Virus record (IMG/VR): IMGVR_UViG_3300010397_000009
Location: 1 to 62,673 of that record
DNA from: a virus
Reading direction: 5' to 3' (one strand)
Length of the DNA: 62,673 nucleotides
Under the pieces are notes generated by a model that was given only the letters and a program-made list of their open reading frames with translations, did not search any database and was not told the origin of the DNA. Positions 54,772 through 62,673 of the stretch are shown here, one piece after another. How positions within the stretch are numbered: position 1 is the stretch's first letter; every line of letters begins with the position of its first letter. Position numbers and translations under genes: made by a program.

Positions 54772-55056
54772 TCTACGAATGAGTTAGTAAGTACCTATGC
54801 GTAGACGGAGGCCGACTCATAACCCCACTCACACTGTTTAGTTTTCAAGGAACGAGTTATAAATGAATTAATAAATTAATTAAGAATTAATTAATTAATA
54901 TTTAATTTATTAATTTATTTATAACTATAATATAGCAGCAATTTCAAGATCCTTAAAGGGTCGCTCCGGTCTAAACAAAGGTCGTAGAACCATGCATGTA
55001 TAACATTGTTAGCCAGTAAGAGAAGTGAAGCGATGCGGGAGAAGACAGTAGCGTAG
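54772..55056. other. Divergent control region between early and late operons
   Basis: About 285 bp without genes. It holds the 70-bp A+T palindrome (54856-54925) and AT-rich flanks with several TATAAT-like words. I cannot fix an early promoter for the - strand; TTGAAAACTAAACA lies near 54834-54850. The late promoter lies at the right end. Confidence 0.6.
54856..54925. repeat. 70-bp almost pure A+T palindrome
   Basis: The outer 24 bases (54856-54879) are the reverse complement of 54902-54925 with one mismatch, and the centre is TTAA/ATTAATT repeats. Only about four G or C in 70. Such sequences melt or extrude easily. It sits in the only divergent intergenic region, a typical place for a replication origin or a transcription barrier. 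Confidence 0.75.
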
Positions 55057-55096
55057 AAACTGCCCGGTTGACTTCAGCTAGTGTACCAGTTATAAT
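55057..55096 (+). promoter_or_regulatory. Late promoter
   Basis: AAACTGCC (55057-55064), 3 bp, -35 TTGACT (55068-55073), 17-bp spacer with CTAGTGT, -10 TATAAT (55091-55096) followed by CAAGGTAG. It drives small terminase and the late genes. It shares box, CTAGTGT and TATAATCAA with the promoter at 61.5 kb. Confidence 0.85.
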
Positions 55097-55123
55097 CAAG
55101 GTAGGTAGTCCAAGGAGGACATT

Positions 55124-55486
55124 ATGCCCAGTACGCCAGACTGGATCCCAGAGGAAGAGCTTGCGGCTCTTGCAGCGGGACCGGCTCCGAGTACCATGAG
55201 CGGGAATACCGCGGAACAGCTCGCCATGCAAATCTTCCGCGATCACCTGCCACTGGCTGCTCAGGTCATCTGTGACATCGCTGTCAACAGCGATAACGAG
55301 CGTAACCAGATGCAGGCCTCGAAGTACATCGTTGAGCGCGTCATGGGCCGGACTCCAGATGCACGAGTCGACAACGGCGCTACCGACCCGCTCGCGAACA
55401 TCTTCACGGACGTGCTGCGAGAGCCTACGGCAGACGAGCGCGCACAAGGGTCGCGAGTCACGCGGCTCAGCACAAGCAAAGAGTAG
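55124..55486 (+). CDS. Small terminase subunit (probable)
   Basis: 120 aa with AGGAGGAC before the ATG. Helical, acidic N-terminus (IPEEELAALAAG) and central QVICDIAVNSDNERN...ASKYIVERVMGR helices. It is the first gene of the late operon; the large subunit comes about 2.8 kb later. It would recognise phage DNA for packaging. The call rests on position and size. Confidence 0.7.
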   Translation: MPSTPDWIPEEELAALAAGPAPSTMSGNTAEQLAMQIFRDHLPLAAQVICDIAVNSDNERNQMQASKYIVERVMGRTPDARVDNGATDPLANIFTDVLREPTADERAQGSRVTRLSTSKE

Positions 55487-55503
55487 TAGAAGCTCTTAGG
55501 TTA

Positions 55504-55614
55504 GTTAGACTCAGAAGAGACCGAGTCTAACTAGGGTCTAACTAGAGTTCATACTACCCCCAATAGCTCTATAGGGGTAGCTGGGCTAGCGAGGTTAGAC
55601 TTGAAGATAGACAC
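55504..55614 (+). repeat. Dispersed structured element, copy E
   Basis: Arm 1 GTTAGACTC (55504-55512), GAGTCTAAC (55523-55531) and GGTCTAAC (55535-55542), inner hairpin CTACCCC/GGGGTAG (55554-55580), arm 3 GGTTAGACTTGAAGATAG from 55593. Here arm 1 and arm 2 pair perfectly over 9 bases. Located between small terminase and the next gene. Confidence 0.83.
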
Positions 55615-55654
55615 GAGTGTAAATCCGCCGTGTGGAGTTCTGAAGGAGGCAGGG

Positions 55655-56233
55655 ATGCCGCTGCAGTCGGCAGTACGGACGAAGCGCCAAGGGCGCACGA
55701 ATGTAATACTCCGGAATACAAAGGGTAAGACGCGGGCTGGTGTTGTGTTGGCGGCGGCAGCGAATAAGCTGATCCCGACGAACCTGGGTGCGACGCCTGT
55801 TGCCTCGGGTGGCACGTTGGCCGATGGCTCTTATTCCTACAGGGTGTCTGCAACTGTCGGTGGCGTCGAGGGTCTGGCTTGCGTTGCGGTCAGCGCGACT
55901 GTGTCTGGTGGTGCTGGCGCTGGAAGCGTGCAGTTGTCTTGGACGGCTGTGGCTGGTGCAACCGCTTACCAGGTCTACGGTCGGTCGGGTTCGTTGCTCC
56001 AGATCGTGTCGCAGGCTGGTACGACTTACACGGACACGGGCTCGGTGACCCCGTCGGGTGCGTTGCCGACGTTGGCGAAGAACACCGCGACGGTTGCAAC
56101 GCGGTATTCCAACAACCCGCCGAAGAGCGGTGTGACTGGCGTCGTGCAGGCTACTGCACTTCGCGGGGCGACGACCGTGTATTTCCTGCGGTTTGGTTCA
56201 CCTGCTGGGTACGCACAGCCGCAGAGGTCGTAA
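55655..56233 (+). CDS. Fn3-like domain protein
   Basis: 192 aa from the ATG at 55655 (GAAGGAGG upstream). Residues about 50-145 have the Fn3-like pattern of the tail tube (GSYSYRVSATVGGVEGL, LSWTAVAGATAYQVYGR, TYTDTGSVTPSGALP), and the ends are basic (RTKRQGRTNVI). Probably a decoration or virion accessory protein. Its DNA is GC-rich with many Gly/Thr/Val codons. Confidence 0.65.
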   Translation: MPLQSAVRTKRQGRTNVILRNTKGKTRAGVVLAAAANKLIPTNLGATPVASGGTLADGSYSYRVSATVGGVEGLACVAVSATVSGGAGAGSVQLSWTAVAGATAYQVYGRSGSLLQIVSQAGTTYTDTGSVTPSGALPTLAKNTATVATRYSNNPPKSGVTGVVQATALRGATTVYFLRFGSPAGYAQPQRS

Positions 56234-56457
56234 TGGCCTGGAAGCCTAAGGTCAATCGACACATGACGGTTCTGGTTCAGAAAACCGTCGGAGGCAACGC
56301 AAACTACGTGAAGCGTCGGCCGGCTGTGATCACGGCGATCGTGTCGGGAACTACGGTTAACGGCCGGACGAAGCACGTAGGCATTACCCATTCGTCCGTG
56401 ACGCAGCTCAGGAATCATGTCGTGACGGCGCGTGGTGGCAACTACTACATGGGTTAG
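56233..56457 (+). CDS. Small basic protein
   Basis: 74 aa, TAATG start. Basic and β-rich (KVNRHMTVLVQKTVGG, KRRPAVITAIVSGTTVNGRTKHVGITHS). Position between Fn3-like protein and holin-like gene suggests a minor virion protein. Unknown. Confidence 0.65.
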   Translation: MAWKPKVNRHMTVLVQKTVGGNANYVKRRPAVITAIVSGTTVNGRTKHVGITHSSVTQLRNHVVTARGGNYYMG

Positions 56458-56465
56458 GAGTTCGC

Positions 56466-56693
56466 ATGAAGCTCACCGCAGTGGAGACCAAGGCGTACAA
56501 GACCGCGGTCACGTTCGTGGGTACGGCGCTCACGCTGGCGTCCACTCTTGGACTTCCACATCCGTGGGACATTATCGTCGGCCTCGTTCTTGGCGCTGGC
56601 ACTACCGCTGGCGTGTTCGTGGTGCGCAACCCGCTGACTAGTGCAGTCGTTGAACAAGCGGATGGCACCGAATCTAATCTGTCGGTCAAGTAA
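56466..56693 (+). CDS. Holin-like two-TM protein
   Basis: 75 aa. Two hydrophobic segments (VTFVGTALTLASTLGL and IIVGLVLGAGTTAGVFVV) and a polar tail, matching small phage holins. It lies far from the endolysin, so it may serve in packaging or be a second lysis gene. Confidence 0.65.
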   Translation: MKLTAVETKAYKTAVTFVGTALTLASTLGLPHPWDIIVGLVLGAGTTAGVFVVRNPLTSAVVEQADGTESNLSVK

Positions 56694-56705
56694 CGGATCT
56701 TGTGA

Positions 56706-56760
56706 GTCACGTTAAATTCATCTCATGAATTTAACGTGACCACCTATATAGATATATAGG
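56706..56760 (+). promoter_or_regulatory. Twin perfect hairpins
   Basis: GTCACGTTAAATTCAT-CTC-ATGAATTTAACGTGAC (16-bp perfect stem, 56706-56740) followed by CCTATATA-GA-TATATAGG (8-bp, 56743-56760). Two perfect palindromes in the 109 bp before the fibre gene. No U-run, so terminator is less likely than operator or RNA stability. Confidence 0.7.
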
Positions 56761-56802
56761 AAAGCAAAGCGTACCCGCGATTATGGTGGAAGGGAATGAG
56801 CT

Positions 56803-58290
56803 ATGCCGTTGCCCGCGGATCTCACGGTCGTGACCATTACTGGCACGTACCTTGATGACCTTGGAGCGCCACTCTCGGGTACAGTTACGATCGCAGCCTC
56901 ACAGGTCCTGCGGAATACACCTGATAACACCTTCGTGGTTATCGGATCGCACACTGCCACGTTGGATGCGAATGGTCACTTCGCGCTAGCCCTTCCGGCG
57001 TGTAATGACCCAGACTGGATTCCGCAGGGCTGGACTTACTCGGTCACGGAGAAGCTGAGCGGTCACATCGAGCCGAACATGTACAATGTGATGGTGCCCT
57101 ATAATCAGGGTTCCACCATTGACCTGACGGACCTTGCACCAGTGCCTGCTGTTACTGCACCGCCGATTTACGTACTCTTGTCCCAAGTGGGACTAGCTAA
57201 CGGAGTAGCAAGTCTTGACGGTTCAGGGAACGTACCACTGGCCCAGCTCAACAATGTATCCGGTGGTGCGACGCCTTCCGGAACTGTAGTTACTGAGGTT
57301 GGATATGGACAGTCAGCAACAGCGGGTGCGCTCGGTTCATACAGCCGAGGGGATCACACACATGGAACAGTCGCAGCACCCACTCCAGGAAGTATTGGCG
57401 CTCAGCCAGTCGACGCCGGTCTTACCGCCCTTGCTGGTCTCGACGCGACCGCAGGACTGGTCACCGAAACCGCGCTCGATACTTATACAAAGAGGAGCCT
57501 GGTCGCAGGCTCAAGTGCTGTCAGCATTACGAATGGAACAGGAGCGGCAGGCAACCCGTCGATCGATCTAAACACCCTGCTCAAGGCGATAGGTGCTCTT
57601 GCCTCGACAGGGTTCATTACACAGACTGCAGCAGGCACCGTTGCTGAGCGGCTTTTCGCGGCATCTAATGACGCGCTGACGATCACTAACGGTGATGGCA
57701 TTGCGGGTAACCCTACGTTCGCCTCTAACTGGGCAGAGCCGCTTGGCACCTTTGATGCAACCGATCAGGGGCTACTGGCGTGGGCCTTTGACGTTGCAGG
57801 CATTGGTGCAGCGTCCGCGAACCCAGGTTCAGGCAACGTTGCAATTGTAAAGGTGCCATGGCGAGGACTTCGTACCATTACAGGTATCTTCCTTGGCATT
57901 GGAACTGCTGGTTCAGGTCTTACCGCAGGACAATCACTCGTAGGCGTTCACAACTCCTCCGGTGTGCTTCTCGGGTCCTCTGCAGATCAGTCCGCGTCCT
58001 GGGCATCTTCGGGCCTGAAGAAGATTCCACTGACAGGAACTATTTCGCCTGCAGGCAGCACTAACGGGTTCCTGTGGATCTCTATCTTGTCAGTGGGCAC
58101 CACAACGCCGTTGTTCTGGCGCGCGCCTTCTGGTGGTCCAGGTACCTCGGACTTTTCACTCCAGGCACCAGCAGCTCAATCACGGTTCGGCGTTGCAGCT
58201 ACTGGCCAGACTGCGTTGGCTAGCTTTACACCATCAGGCATCAACAACAACGCAGCCGGTGGCCTAAGCATTTGGGCCGGACTATACTAG
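56803..58290 (+). CDS. Fibre-like structural protein
   Basis: 495 aa. N-terminal ~130 residues are a β-sandwich ([23 protein letters not shown]), the middle has short Gly/Ala/Thr repeats with a GDHTHG motif (residues about 180-190), and the end is a β-rich head ([18 protein letters not shown]). The repeated VxLAQLNN and SAVSITNG elements fit a trimeric fibre. It is encoded before the large terminase instead of with the tail genes. Confidence 0.72.
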   Translation: MPLPADLTVVTITGTYLDDLGAPLSGTVTIAASQVLRNTPDNTFVVIGSHTATLDANGHFALALPACNDPDWIPQGWTYSVTEKLSGHIEPNMYNVMVPYNQGSTIDLTDLAPVPAVTAPPIYVLLSQVGLANGVASLDGSGNVPLAQLNNVSGGATPSGTVVTEVGYGQSATAGALGSYSRGDHTHGTVAAPTPGSIGAQPVDAGLTALAGLDATAGLVTETALDTYTKRSLVAGSSAVSITNGTGAAGNPSIDLNTLLKAIGALASTGFITQTAAGTVAERLFAASNDALTITNGDGIAGNPTFASNWAEPLGTFDATDQGLLAWAFDVAGIGAASANPGSGNVAIVKVPWRGLRTITGIFLGIGTAGSGLTAGQSLVGVHNSSGVLLGSSADQSASWASSGLKKIPLTGTISPAGSTNGFLWISILSVGTTTPLFWRAPSGGPGTSDFSLQAPAAQSRFGVAATGQTALASFTPSGINNNAAGGLSIWAGLY

Positions 58291-58302
58291 AAGGAGGTGC
58301 AC

Positions 58303-59793
58303 ATGCTGCCAGTACCGAAGGGCGAACCATTCGGCGGTAAGGTAGTCGATAAGGCTGCATACTTTCGTCGCATTGGATATGCACCTCATCCGAAGCAGGC
58401 ATTGTTCCACAATAGCATGGCGCGCTTCCGAGCGCCTGTGTGCGGTCGACGGTTCGGTAAGAGCACGATGGCGGGTAAGGATGTACAGCCAGAACTCTTG
58501 ATCCCAGATCGTCGTGGCTGGATCGTTGGCCCGACTTACGATCTTGGCGAGAAGGAGTTCCGTGTTATCTGGGACGACATGATCATCGGCCTAGGTCTTG
58601 GACGCGACAAGAGAATCAAGCGGGCGTACAATAAACGGTCAGGGGAGATGTACCTTGAGTTCCCTTGGCAGACTCGAATCGAAGTTCGATCAGCTGACCA
58701 CCCAGAAAACCTTGTTGGTGAGCGACTCGACTTCGCGATCATGTCCGAGGCGGCTAAGCATAAGAAGGATACCTGGGAGAGGTACATTCGTGCTGCTCTT
58801 GCCGACCGCCGAGGAGGAGCCACCTTCCCGACCACGCCAGAAGGCTACAACTGGCTTTATGACCTCTGGGCACTTGGTCAACGGCCGGACCGTCCTGACT
58901 ATGCTTCGTGGCAGTTCCCCTCTTGGGACAATCCTGCTATCTACCCCGGTGGAAGGCAAGACCCCGAGATCCTCCTGATCGAGAGCACGACGCTTGTACC
59001 ATGGTTCTTGCAGGAGATTGCAGCAGAGTTCAGCGCCTTCGTTGGTAAGATTTACGAGGCGTTCAAGGAGATGACGCATGTTAAGGCTCACAAGTTCAAT
59101 CCCGCTTGGCCCAACTACATCGCCTTTGACTGGGGGTATACGAACCCACTCGCAGCGATCGAATTTCAAGTTGATCCGTGGGATAATATTTACGTCTGGC
59201 GCGAGCACTATCGGGCTTACCTCACCCTTGACCAGCACCTCGAGATCATAAAGAACCGCGAGCAGCCAGAGGGGTATCGTCTTGATCTTGCTTTTGGCGA
59301 CGCCGCTGATCCTGGTGCGGCGATCACGGTGTCGACGAAGCTTGTGCCATGCTTCGCAATGCCGGAAGCAAAGAGCGGTATCGAGAAAGCAGGCAGGTCG
59401 GAGTCGGGCTGGCGTGAGGGCGTCGAGCTCGTCAACTCATTCTTGAAGATGCGTCAGATTGGGGAAGCTGATGAGTACGGTACACCGTTGGAAGCGCCTA
59501 AGCTCACGGTTGATCACAGTTGCATCAATACTATTCGTGAGTTCAATAACTACCGTACCGCCGGCCTCACTCGTAGCAGCGACCGCAACCCTCGCGAGGC
59601 AGCACAAGCTTTTGACGATCACGCGCTAGATGCAATCCGTTACGCACTCATGCACCTTTACAAGCTGGGATGCCGCGGTTCTCTCGCTGACGTATACAGT
59701 GTTGAGGACTTTATCACAGCGCCCGGTACCTTCACTGGTAGTGCCGAAGGCACAAGTGGGTACTTCAACATGTCCGATCTCGAGCACTTCTAA
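58303..59793 (+). CDS. Large terminase subunit
   Basis: 496 aa from the ATG at 58303 (GGAGG upstream; a GTG two codons earlier also opens the frame). ATPase: VCGRRFGKST (residues about 47-55), Walker B LDFAIMSEA with catalytic Glu. Nuclease: IAFDWGYTNP (Asp), RLDLAFGDAADPG, and C-terminal FDDHALDAIRYAL. It drives DNA packaging with the portal. Confidence 0.93.
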   Translation: MLPVPKGEPFGGKVVDKAAYFRRIGYAPHPKQALFHNSMARFRAPVCGRRFGKSTMAGKDVQPELLIPDRRGWIVGPTYDLGEKEFRVIWDDMIIGLGLGRDKRIKRAYNKRSGEMYLEFPWQTRIEVRSADHPENLVGERLDFAIMSEAAKHKKDTWERYIRAALADRRGGATFPTTPEGYNWLYDLWALGQRPDRPDYASWQFPSWDNPAIYPGGRQDPEILLIESTTLVPWFLQEIAAEFSAFVGKIYEAFKEMTHVKAHKFNPAWPNYIAFDWGYTNPLAAIEFQVDPWDNIYVWREHYRAYLTLDQHLEIIKNREQPEGYRLDLAFGDAADPGAAITVSTKLVPCFAMPEAKSGIEKAGRSESGWREGVELVNSFLKMRQIGEADEYGTPLEAPKLTVDHSCINTIREFNNYRTAGLTRSSDRNPREAAQAFDDHALDAIRYALMHLYKLGCRGSLADVYSVEDFITAPGTFTGSAEGTSGYFNMSDLEHF

Positions 59794-59801
59794 CAGAGGT
59801 C

Positions 59802-61499
59802 ATGATGACTGAGCCGAATGATGACAGCGGGCGTGTGGAGCCTCGTTCAGATGGGGACCCGGGGTCGGTCGCCTTGGCTGAGGTGCTCGCCGAGAACGCT
59901 GTTGTGCACATTGACGATGACTTGCGGTACATGGTTGTCACACCTAAGGTGGGCGATGGTACTGCAGGCTACAATGCTCTGGTCGAGGTGTACAACGACG
60001 ATCAGAGATCAATTGCACTGCGCGATCCTGGAATTAATAGGGGTGTGGCTACGAAGGAGATGGGCTATACTTCGCCATCTCCCTTCACGTCGTGGACCCG
60101 TCGTGATGATAATATCAAGTTGCAGGGTCAGCAGGGCATTCAGATCTTTTACAACATGCGCCGGTCTGATGGCGCAGTGCGTGCATCGCAGCGTCTGCTC
60201 AAGACGCCTATCCTTGGTGCTCACTGGTTCGTTGAACCGTGGGCAGAGGATGAGCACACACCTCCTACGACGCAAGACAAGAACATTGCCAAGTTCATTG
60301 AGCGTAACCTCTTCGACGATTTGAATGTATCGTGGTCGGTCTTCTTGCAGGACGCTCTGCTGATGACTGACTACGGTTACATGGCCTTCGAGAAGGTGTA
60401 TGCTTACGGCGATGATGGCAAATTGCACCTGACCAAGCTCGGTCCCCGACACCCGTTGGATATCCAGGAGTGGGAGTATGACCCTGAGGGTGGGCCAAAT
60501 GGCTGCATTATGTATCCCAATCAGTACAGCGGACCTTCGCCAATCAGTCCTGGTACGGGCATGGAACCGTTCTCAGAACGATTCATTCCAATTAGTAAGC
60601 TCGTCGTGTTTACTCACGAGCCCGAAGCAGGCGATCTGAACGGTATTTCCGTTCTGCGATCTGCGTACAAGCACTGGTACTACAAGGATACGTTGTACAA
60701 GATCGATGCCATCCAGAAGGAACGTCATGGTATTGGTATTCCGATCATCAAGCTACCTCCGGGCTTTAGTACGAAGGATCAGCAACTAGCGGACAACCTA
60801 GGACGTAACCTTCGTACGAACGAGAGGGCACACGTCACACTGCCGCCTATGTGGGATCTGGTCTTCGCTAAGCTCGAGGGTCAGCCGGTCGATTGCCTTA
60901 AATCGATTGAGCACCACGACATGCGTATCAAGTCGAACGTTCTTGGTTCGTTCTTGGATGCAGAGGGTGGCACGTCTGAACCGAACACTGACATCTTCAT
61001 GAAGTCGACTCGCTACATTGCTGACCAGCTTTGTGACACGATGAACAAGTACGTGATCAAGCAGCTGGTCGACATCAACTTCACGCTTGGTGTTGGTCGT
61101 GGTTACCCGAAGCTTCGCGCACGTCGTATTGGTGAGTGGGACGATCTGCGTACGCTATCCTTCGCAGTTCGTAACTTCATTGGTTCTGATGCAATCCGGG
61201 CTGATGATATTCTCGAGGCGCACCTTCGTCGCGAGATGGACCTTCCTGCAGCTGATACTAAGAGTGCACGTACGCCGGTCAACGTTATGGCTCAGCGTGC
61301 AATGGCTGCTGGTACTGGTGATGCTCTGGATGGTGCATCGGCTTCGGTTGCAGCAGATGCTGCAAAGCAGCCTAGTGCTTCTGGGGCGCCTAAGCAGGAT
61401 GCAGCTAACAACAAACCTGGCATGCCTCGGCAGACTTCAAAGGCGAATGTTGGCTTGCCTGGTAAGAATGCCGGACAGGATCGTGCCGGCGGAAAGTGA
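59802..61499 (+). CDS. Portal protein
   Basis: 565 aa. Family residues: ILGAHWFVEPW, YMAFEKVYAYG, IPISKLVVFTHEPEAGDLNGISVLRSAYKHWYYK (about residues 265-300). The C-terminal ~110 residues are Ala/Asp/Lys-rich and low-complexity. It forms the 12-mer ring through which DNA passes. Starts 9 bases after the terminase stop. Confidence 0.93.
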   Translation: MMTEPNDDSGRVEPRSDGDPGSVALAEVLAENAVVHIDDDLRYMVVTPKVGDGTAGYNALVEVYNDDQRSIALRDPGINRGVATKEMGYTSPSPFTSWTRRDDNIKLQGQQGIQIFYNMRRSDGAVRASQRLLKTPILGAHWFVEPWAEDEHTPPTTQDKNIAKFIERNLFDDLNVSWSVFLQDALLMTDYGYMAFEKVYAYGDDGKLHLTKLGPRHPLDIQEWEYDPEGGPNGCIMYPNQYSGPSPISPGTGMEPFSERFIPISKLVVFTHEPEAGDLNGISVLRSAYKHWYYKDTLYKIDAIQKERHGIGIPIIKLPPGFSTKDQQLADNLGRNLRTNERAHVTLPPMWDLVFAKLEGQPVDCLKSIEHHDMRIKSNVLGSFLDAEGGTSEPNTDIFMKSTRYIADQLCDTMNKYVIKQLVDINFTLGVGRGYPKLRARRIGEWDDLRTLSFAVRNFIGSDAIRADDILEAHLRREMDLPAADTKSARTPVNVMAQRAMAAGTGDALDGASASVAADAAKQPSASGAPKQDAANNKPGMPRQTSKANVGLPGKNAGQDRAGGK

Positions 61500-61502
61500 T
61501 AA

Positions 61503-61542
61503 AAATTGCCCCGTTGATTAACTAGTGTGTTCACGCTATAAT
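61503..61542 (+). promoter_or_regulatory. Second late promoter
   Basis: AAATTGCC (61503-61510), 3 bp, -35 TTGATT (61514-61519), 17-bp spacer containing CTAGTGT, -10 TATAAT (61537-61542). It would boost the head genes (basic protein, protease/scaffold and capsid) beyond the level given by the first late promoter. Confidence 0.82.
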
Positions 61543-61576
61543 CAAAGTAGAACGTTCCGGAACGGAGTCAGTACGA

Positions 61577-62155
61577 ATGTCAGTTTACAACCCGACGGGT
61601 TCTGGTAACGTTCACACGGACCGCGTCATGAGCGGGAGGAAGCCAGTGGCTAAGGGTATGGGTTTCAAGGCGGCTGCCGCGTCGGTGGCCAAGAAGGGTG
61701 TTCCGGCGAAGCAGGCTAAGGCAATCATTGCCGCTGGTGCTCGTAGTGCGAGCCCTGCCGCTAAGAAGGCCAATCCTGCTCTCAAGAAGGTCGCCGGTAA
61801 GGCGATGGGTGAGAAGGTTACCAAGCCTGCAAAGCCTAAGGGTGGTCAGCTCACTGAGGTCACGAAGCCGGCCCCGAAGAAGGGTTATGCGGGCGGTGCG
61901 AACATGTGCACCGACGTTGAGAAGCCGGCGAAGAAGGGCTTCAAGGGTCCTGCACCTCAGTTCACCGAAGTTCACAAGCCTGCAAAGAAAGGCTTCACTG
62001 GACCGTCGTCGCAGTTCGCCGAAGTTACGAACCCGGCCAAGGCGGGTCGCCTCGGTGTGTCGCTGACTGACACTCCTCGGCAGGCACGAGCTGCAAAGAC
62101 TGCAGCGCAGCGTACCGCTCGCATGCGCTCTTCGGCACCTTCTCGGGAGTACTAA
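61577..62155 (+). CDS. Lysine-rich repeat protein with capsid-like N-terminus
   Basis: 192 aa. N-terminal YNPTGSGNVHTDRVMSG closely matches the start of the major capsid protein. The rest is rich in Lys, Ala and Pro with about 18-20-residue repeats (KKGFKGPAPQFTEVHKP, KKGFTGPSSQFAEVTNP). Highly basic, so it may be packaged with DNA. It lies between portal and protease genes with its own late promoter. No family recognised. Confidence 0.75.
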   Translation: MSVYNPTGSGNVHTDRVMSGRKPVAKGMGFKAAAASVAKKGVPAKQAKAIIAAGARSASPAAKKANPALKKVAGKAMGEKVTKPAKPKGGQLTEVTKPAPKKGYAGGANMCTDVEKPAKKGFKGPAPQFTEVHKPAKKGFTGPSSQFAEVTNPAKAGRLGVSLTDTPRQARAAKTAAQRTARMRSSAPSREY

Positions 62156-62673
62156 TGGCGACGTACACTAACTACGTCGACCTGCGTACGGTCGAACTCG
62201 GTGAGAAGACCTGGATTCAGCTCGCGAAGCTTGGCGAGTACAAGCACCCGTTGCACGGTGCGTTGAAGTTCACCACAGATAAGTTCAAGCAGTTCGTGGA
62301 CAACTTCAAGAAGAACGTCCGCGGTATCGATATCGACATCGACTACTCGCACAAGAACGATCCTGCACACGGACACGAAGCCGCTGGTTGGCTGAAGGAC
62401 GTGAAGGTCGACGGCGATACGCTCTACGGCTTGGTCGAGTTCACTGACGATGCAGTGACCGATATCAAGGGAAAGAAGTACCGTTACTTCTCGCCCGAGT
62501 ACGCCGATGAGTGGACCGACGCGAACGGTGTCACGCACAACAATGTTTTGCTCGGCGGAGGTATCACGAACCGACCGTTCTTGAAGAACCTGATGCCGAT
62601 CAACCTGTCCGAACTCAGCTTCAACGAGCCGGACCTGTCCAACAAGAAGGAGAACGAGGTGGACCCGAAGCAG
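62155..62673 (+). CDS. Head protease/scaffold, N-terminal part (Mu I-like protease)
   Basis: At least 173 aa here, continued at position 1. ATG overlaps the previous stop (TAATG). The fold matches phage I-like proteases: IDIDYSHKNDPAHGHEAAGWLKDV (about residues 60-83), GLVEFTDDA, and YRYFSPEYADEW (about 110-121). It would cut the scaffold part encoded on the other side of the junction. It continues in frame to position 123. Confidence 0.85.
   Translation, partial: MATYTNYVDLRTVELGEKTWIQLAKLGEYKHPLHGALKFTTDKFKQFVDNFKKNVRGIDIDIDYSHKNDPAHGHEAAGWLKDVKVDGDTLYGLVEFTDDAVTDIKGKKYRYFSPEYADEWTDANGVTHNNVLLGGGITNRPFLKNLMPINLSELSFNEPDLSNKKENEVDPKQ
62551..62673. repeat. Right copy of 123-bp terminal direct repeat
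   Basis: Identical to 1-123. Joining the ends removes one copy. The codon register (132 codons from 62155 to 62550) continues without shift into position 1, so the first 123 bases read correctly. The frame problem begins only after the repeat. Confidence 0.95.

Noticed and set aside
54834-54850. TTGAAAACTAAACA resembles rRNA spacer sequence
   Set aside because: Short match only; no rRNA genes in the window.
5898-55614. CRISPR array or spacers suggested by repeated TTAGAC words
   Set aside because: Copies are kilobases apart and not evenly spaced; no cas genes.

Overview
This window is one complete tailed-phage genome, almost certainly a siphovirus (long non-contractile tail) of an actinobacterium. 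It has a tape measure, a tail tube protein, a tail-chaperone frameshift and no sheath gene. The first 123 bases are repeated exactly at the end, so the sequence is a circular contig with a unit of about 62,550 bp opened inside the head protease/scaffold gene. The host group is inferred from the gene content: a close BldC look-alike, three DUF397 proteins, a DUF5679 zinc ribbon, many GTG starts and dense, overlapping genes. A Streptomyces-like host is most likely, but the sequence does not prove it. No integrase or parA/parB was recognised, so a lytic lifestyle is the simplest reading.

Layout. The late genes are on the + strand and run across the origin of the numbering. From 55.1 kb they are small terminase, accessory and holin-like genes, a fibre-like protein, large terminase, portal, a basic repeat protein and protease/scaffold. 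From position 1 they continue with decoration protein, major capsid, head-tail connectors, tail tube, tail chaperones (-1 frameshift), tape measure, distal tail protein, tail-tip/receptor proteins, lysis genes and a muramidase, ending at a strong terminator near 15.45 kb. Everything from 15.5 to 54.76 kb is on the - strand. In transcription order (descending coordinates) this is an accessory block of dozens of small genes (54.8 to 40 kb), a tRNA cluster (39.9 to 39.1 kb), regulators and zinc proteins (38.9 to 30 kb), recombination and replication genes (29.7 to 24.5 kb), a 7-deazaguanine DNA-modification cluster (24.5 to 19.7 kb), a uracil-DNA-glycosylase/DNA polymerase I fusion, an HNH protein and a RuvC-like resolvase.

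How the genes work together. FolE, QueD, QueE and QueC would make preQ0 from GTP. A DpdA-type transglycosylase, encoded next to the polymerase, would insert it into phage DNA, probably to block host restriction. A primase-helicase, the polymerase fusion, a DUF669-type ssDNA-binding protein, a Sak4-type ATPase, a RecB/Cas4-like nuclease, a SNF2 helicase and RuvC form the replication and recombination set.

The most unusual signals are non-coding. (1) A roughly 110-bp element built from TTAGACT/AGTCTAA arms occurs five times around the genome and can fold in two mutually exclusive ways. (2) Several promoters on both strands share an AAAYTGMC-like box exactly 3 bp upstream of the -35 box. (3) A 70-bp, almost pure A+T palindrome separates the early and late operons. 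(4) A multi-hairpin structure lies at 52.95-53.06 kb. (5) One tRNA-shaped gene has a stable hairpin in its anticodon arm. Protein-level oddities are an N-terminal peptide shared by the capsid protein and a lysine-rich repeat protein, a Tat-exported PIG-L deacetylase, two lipoproteins and the DUF397/BldC/HTH set.
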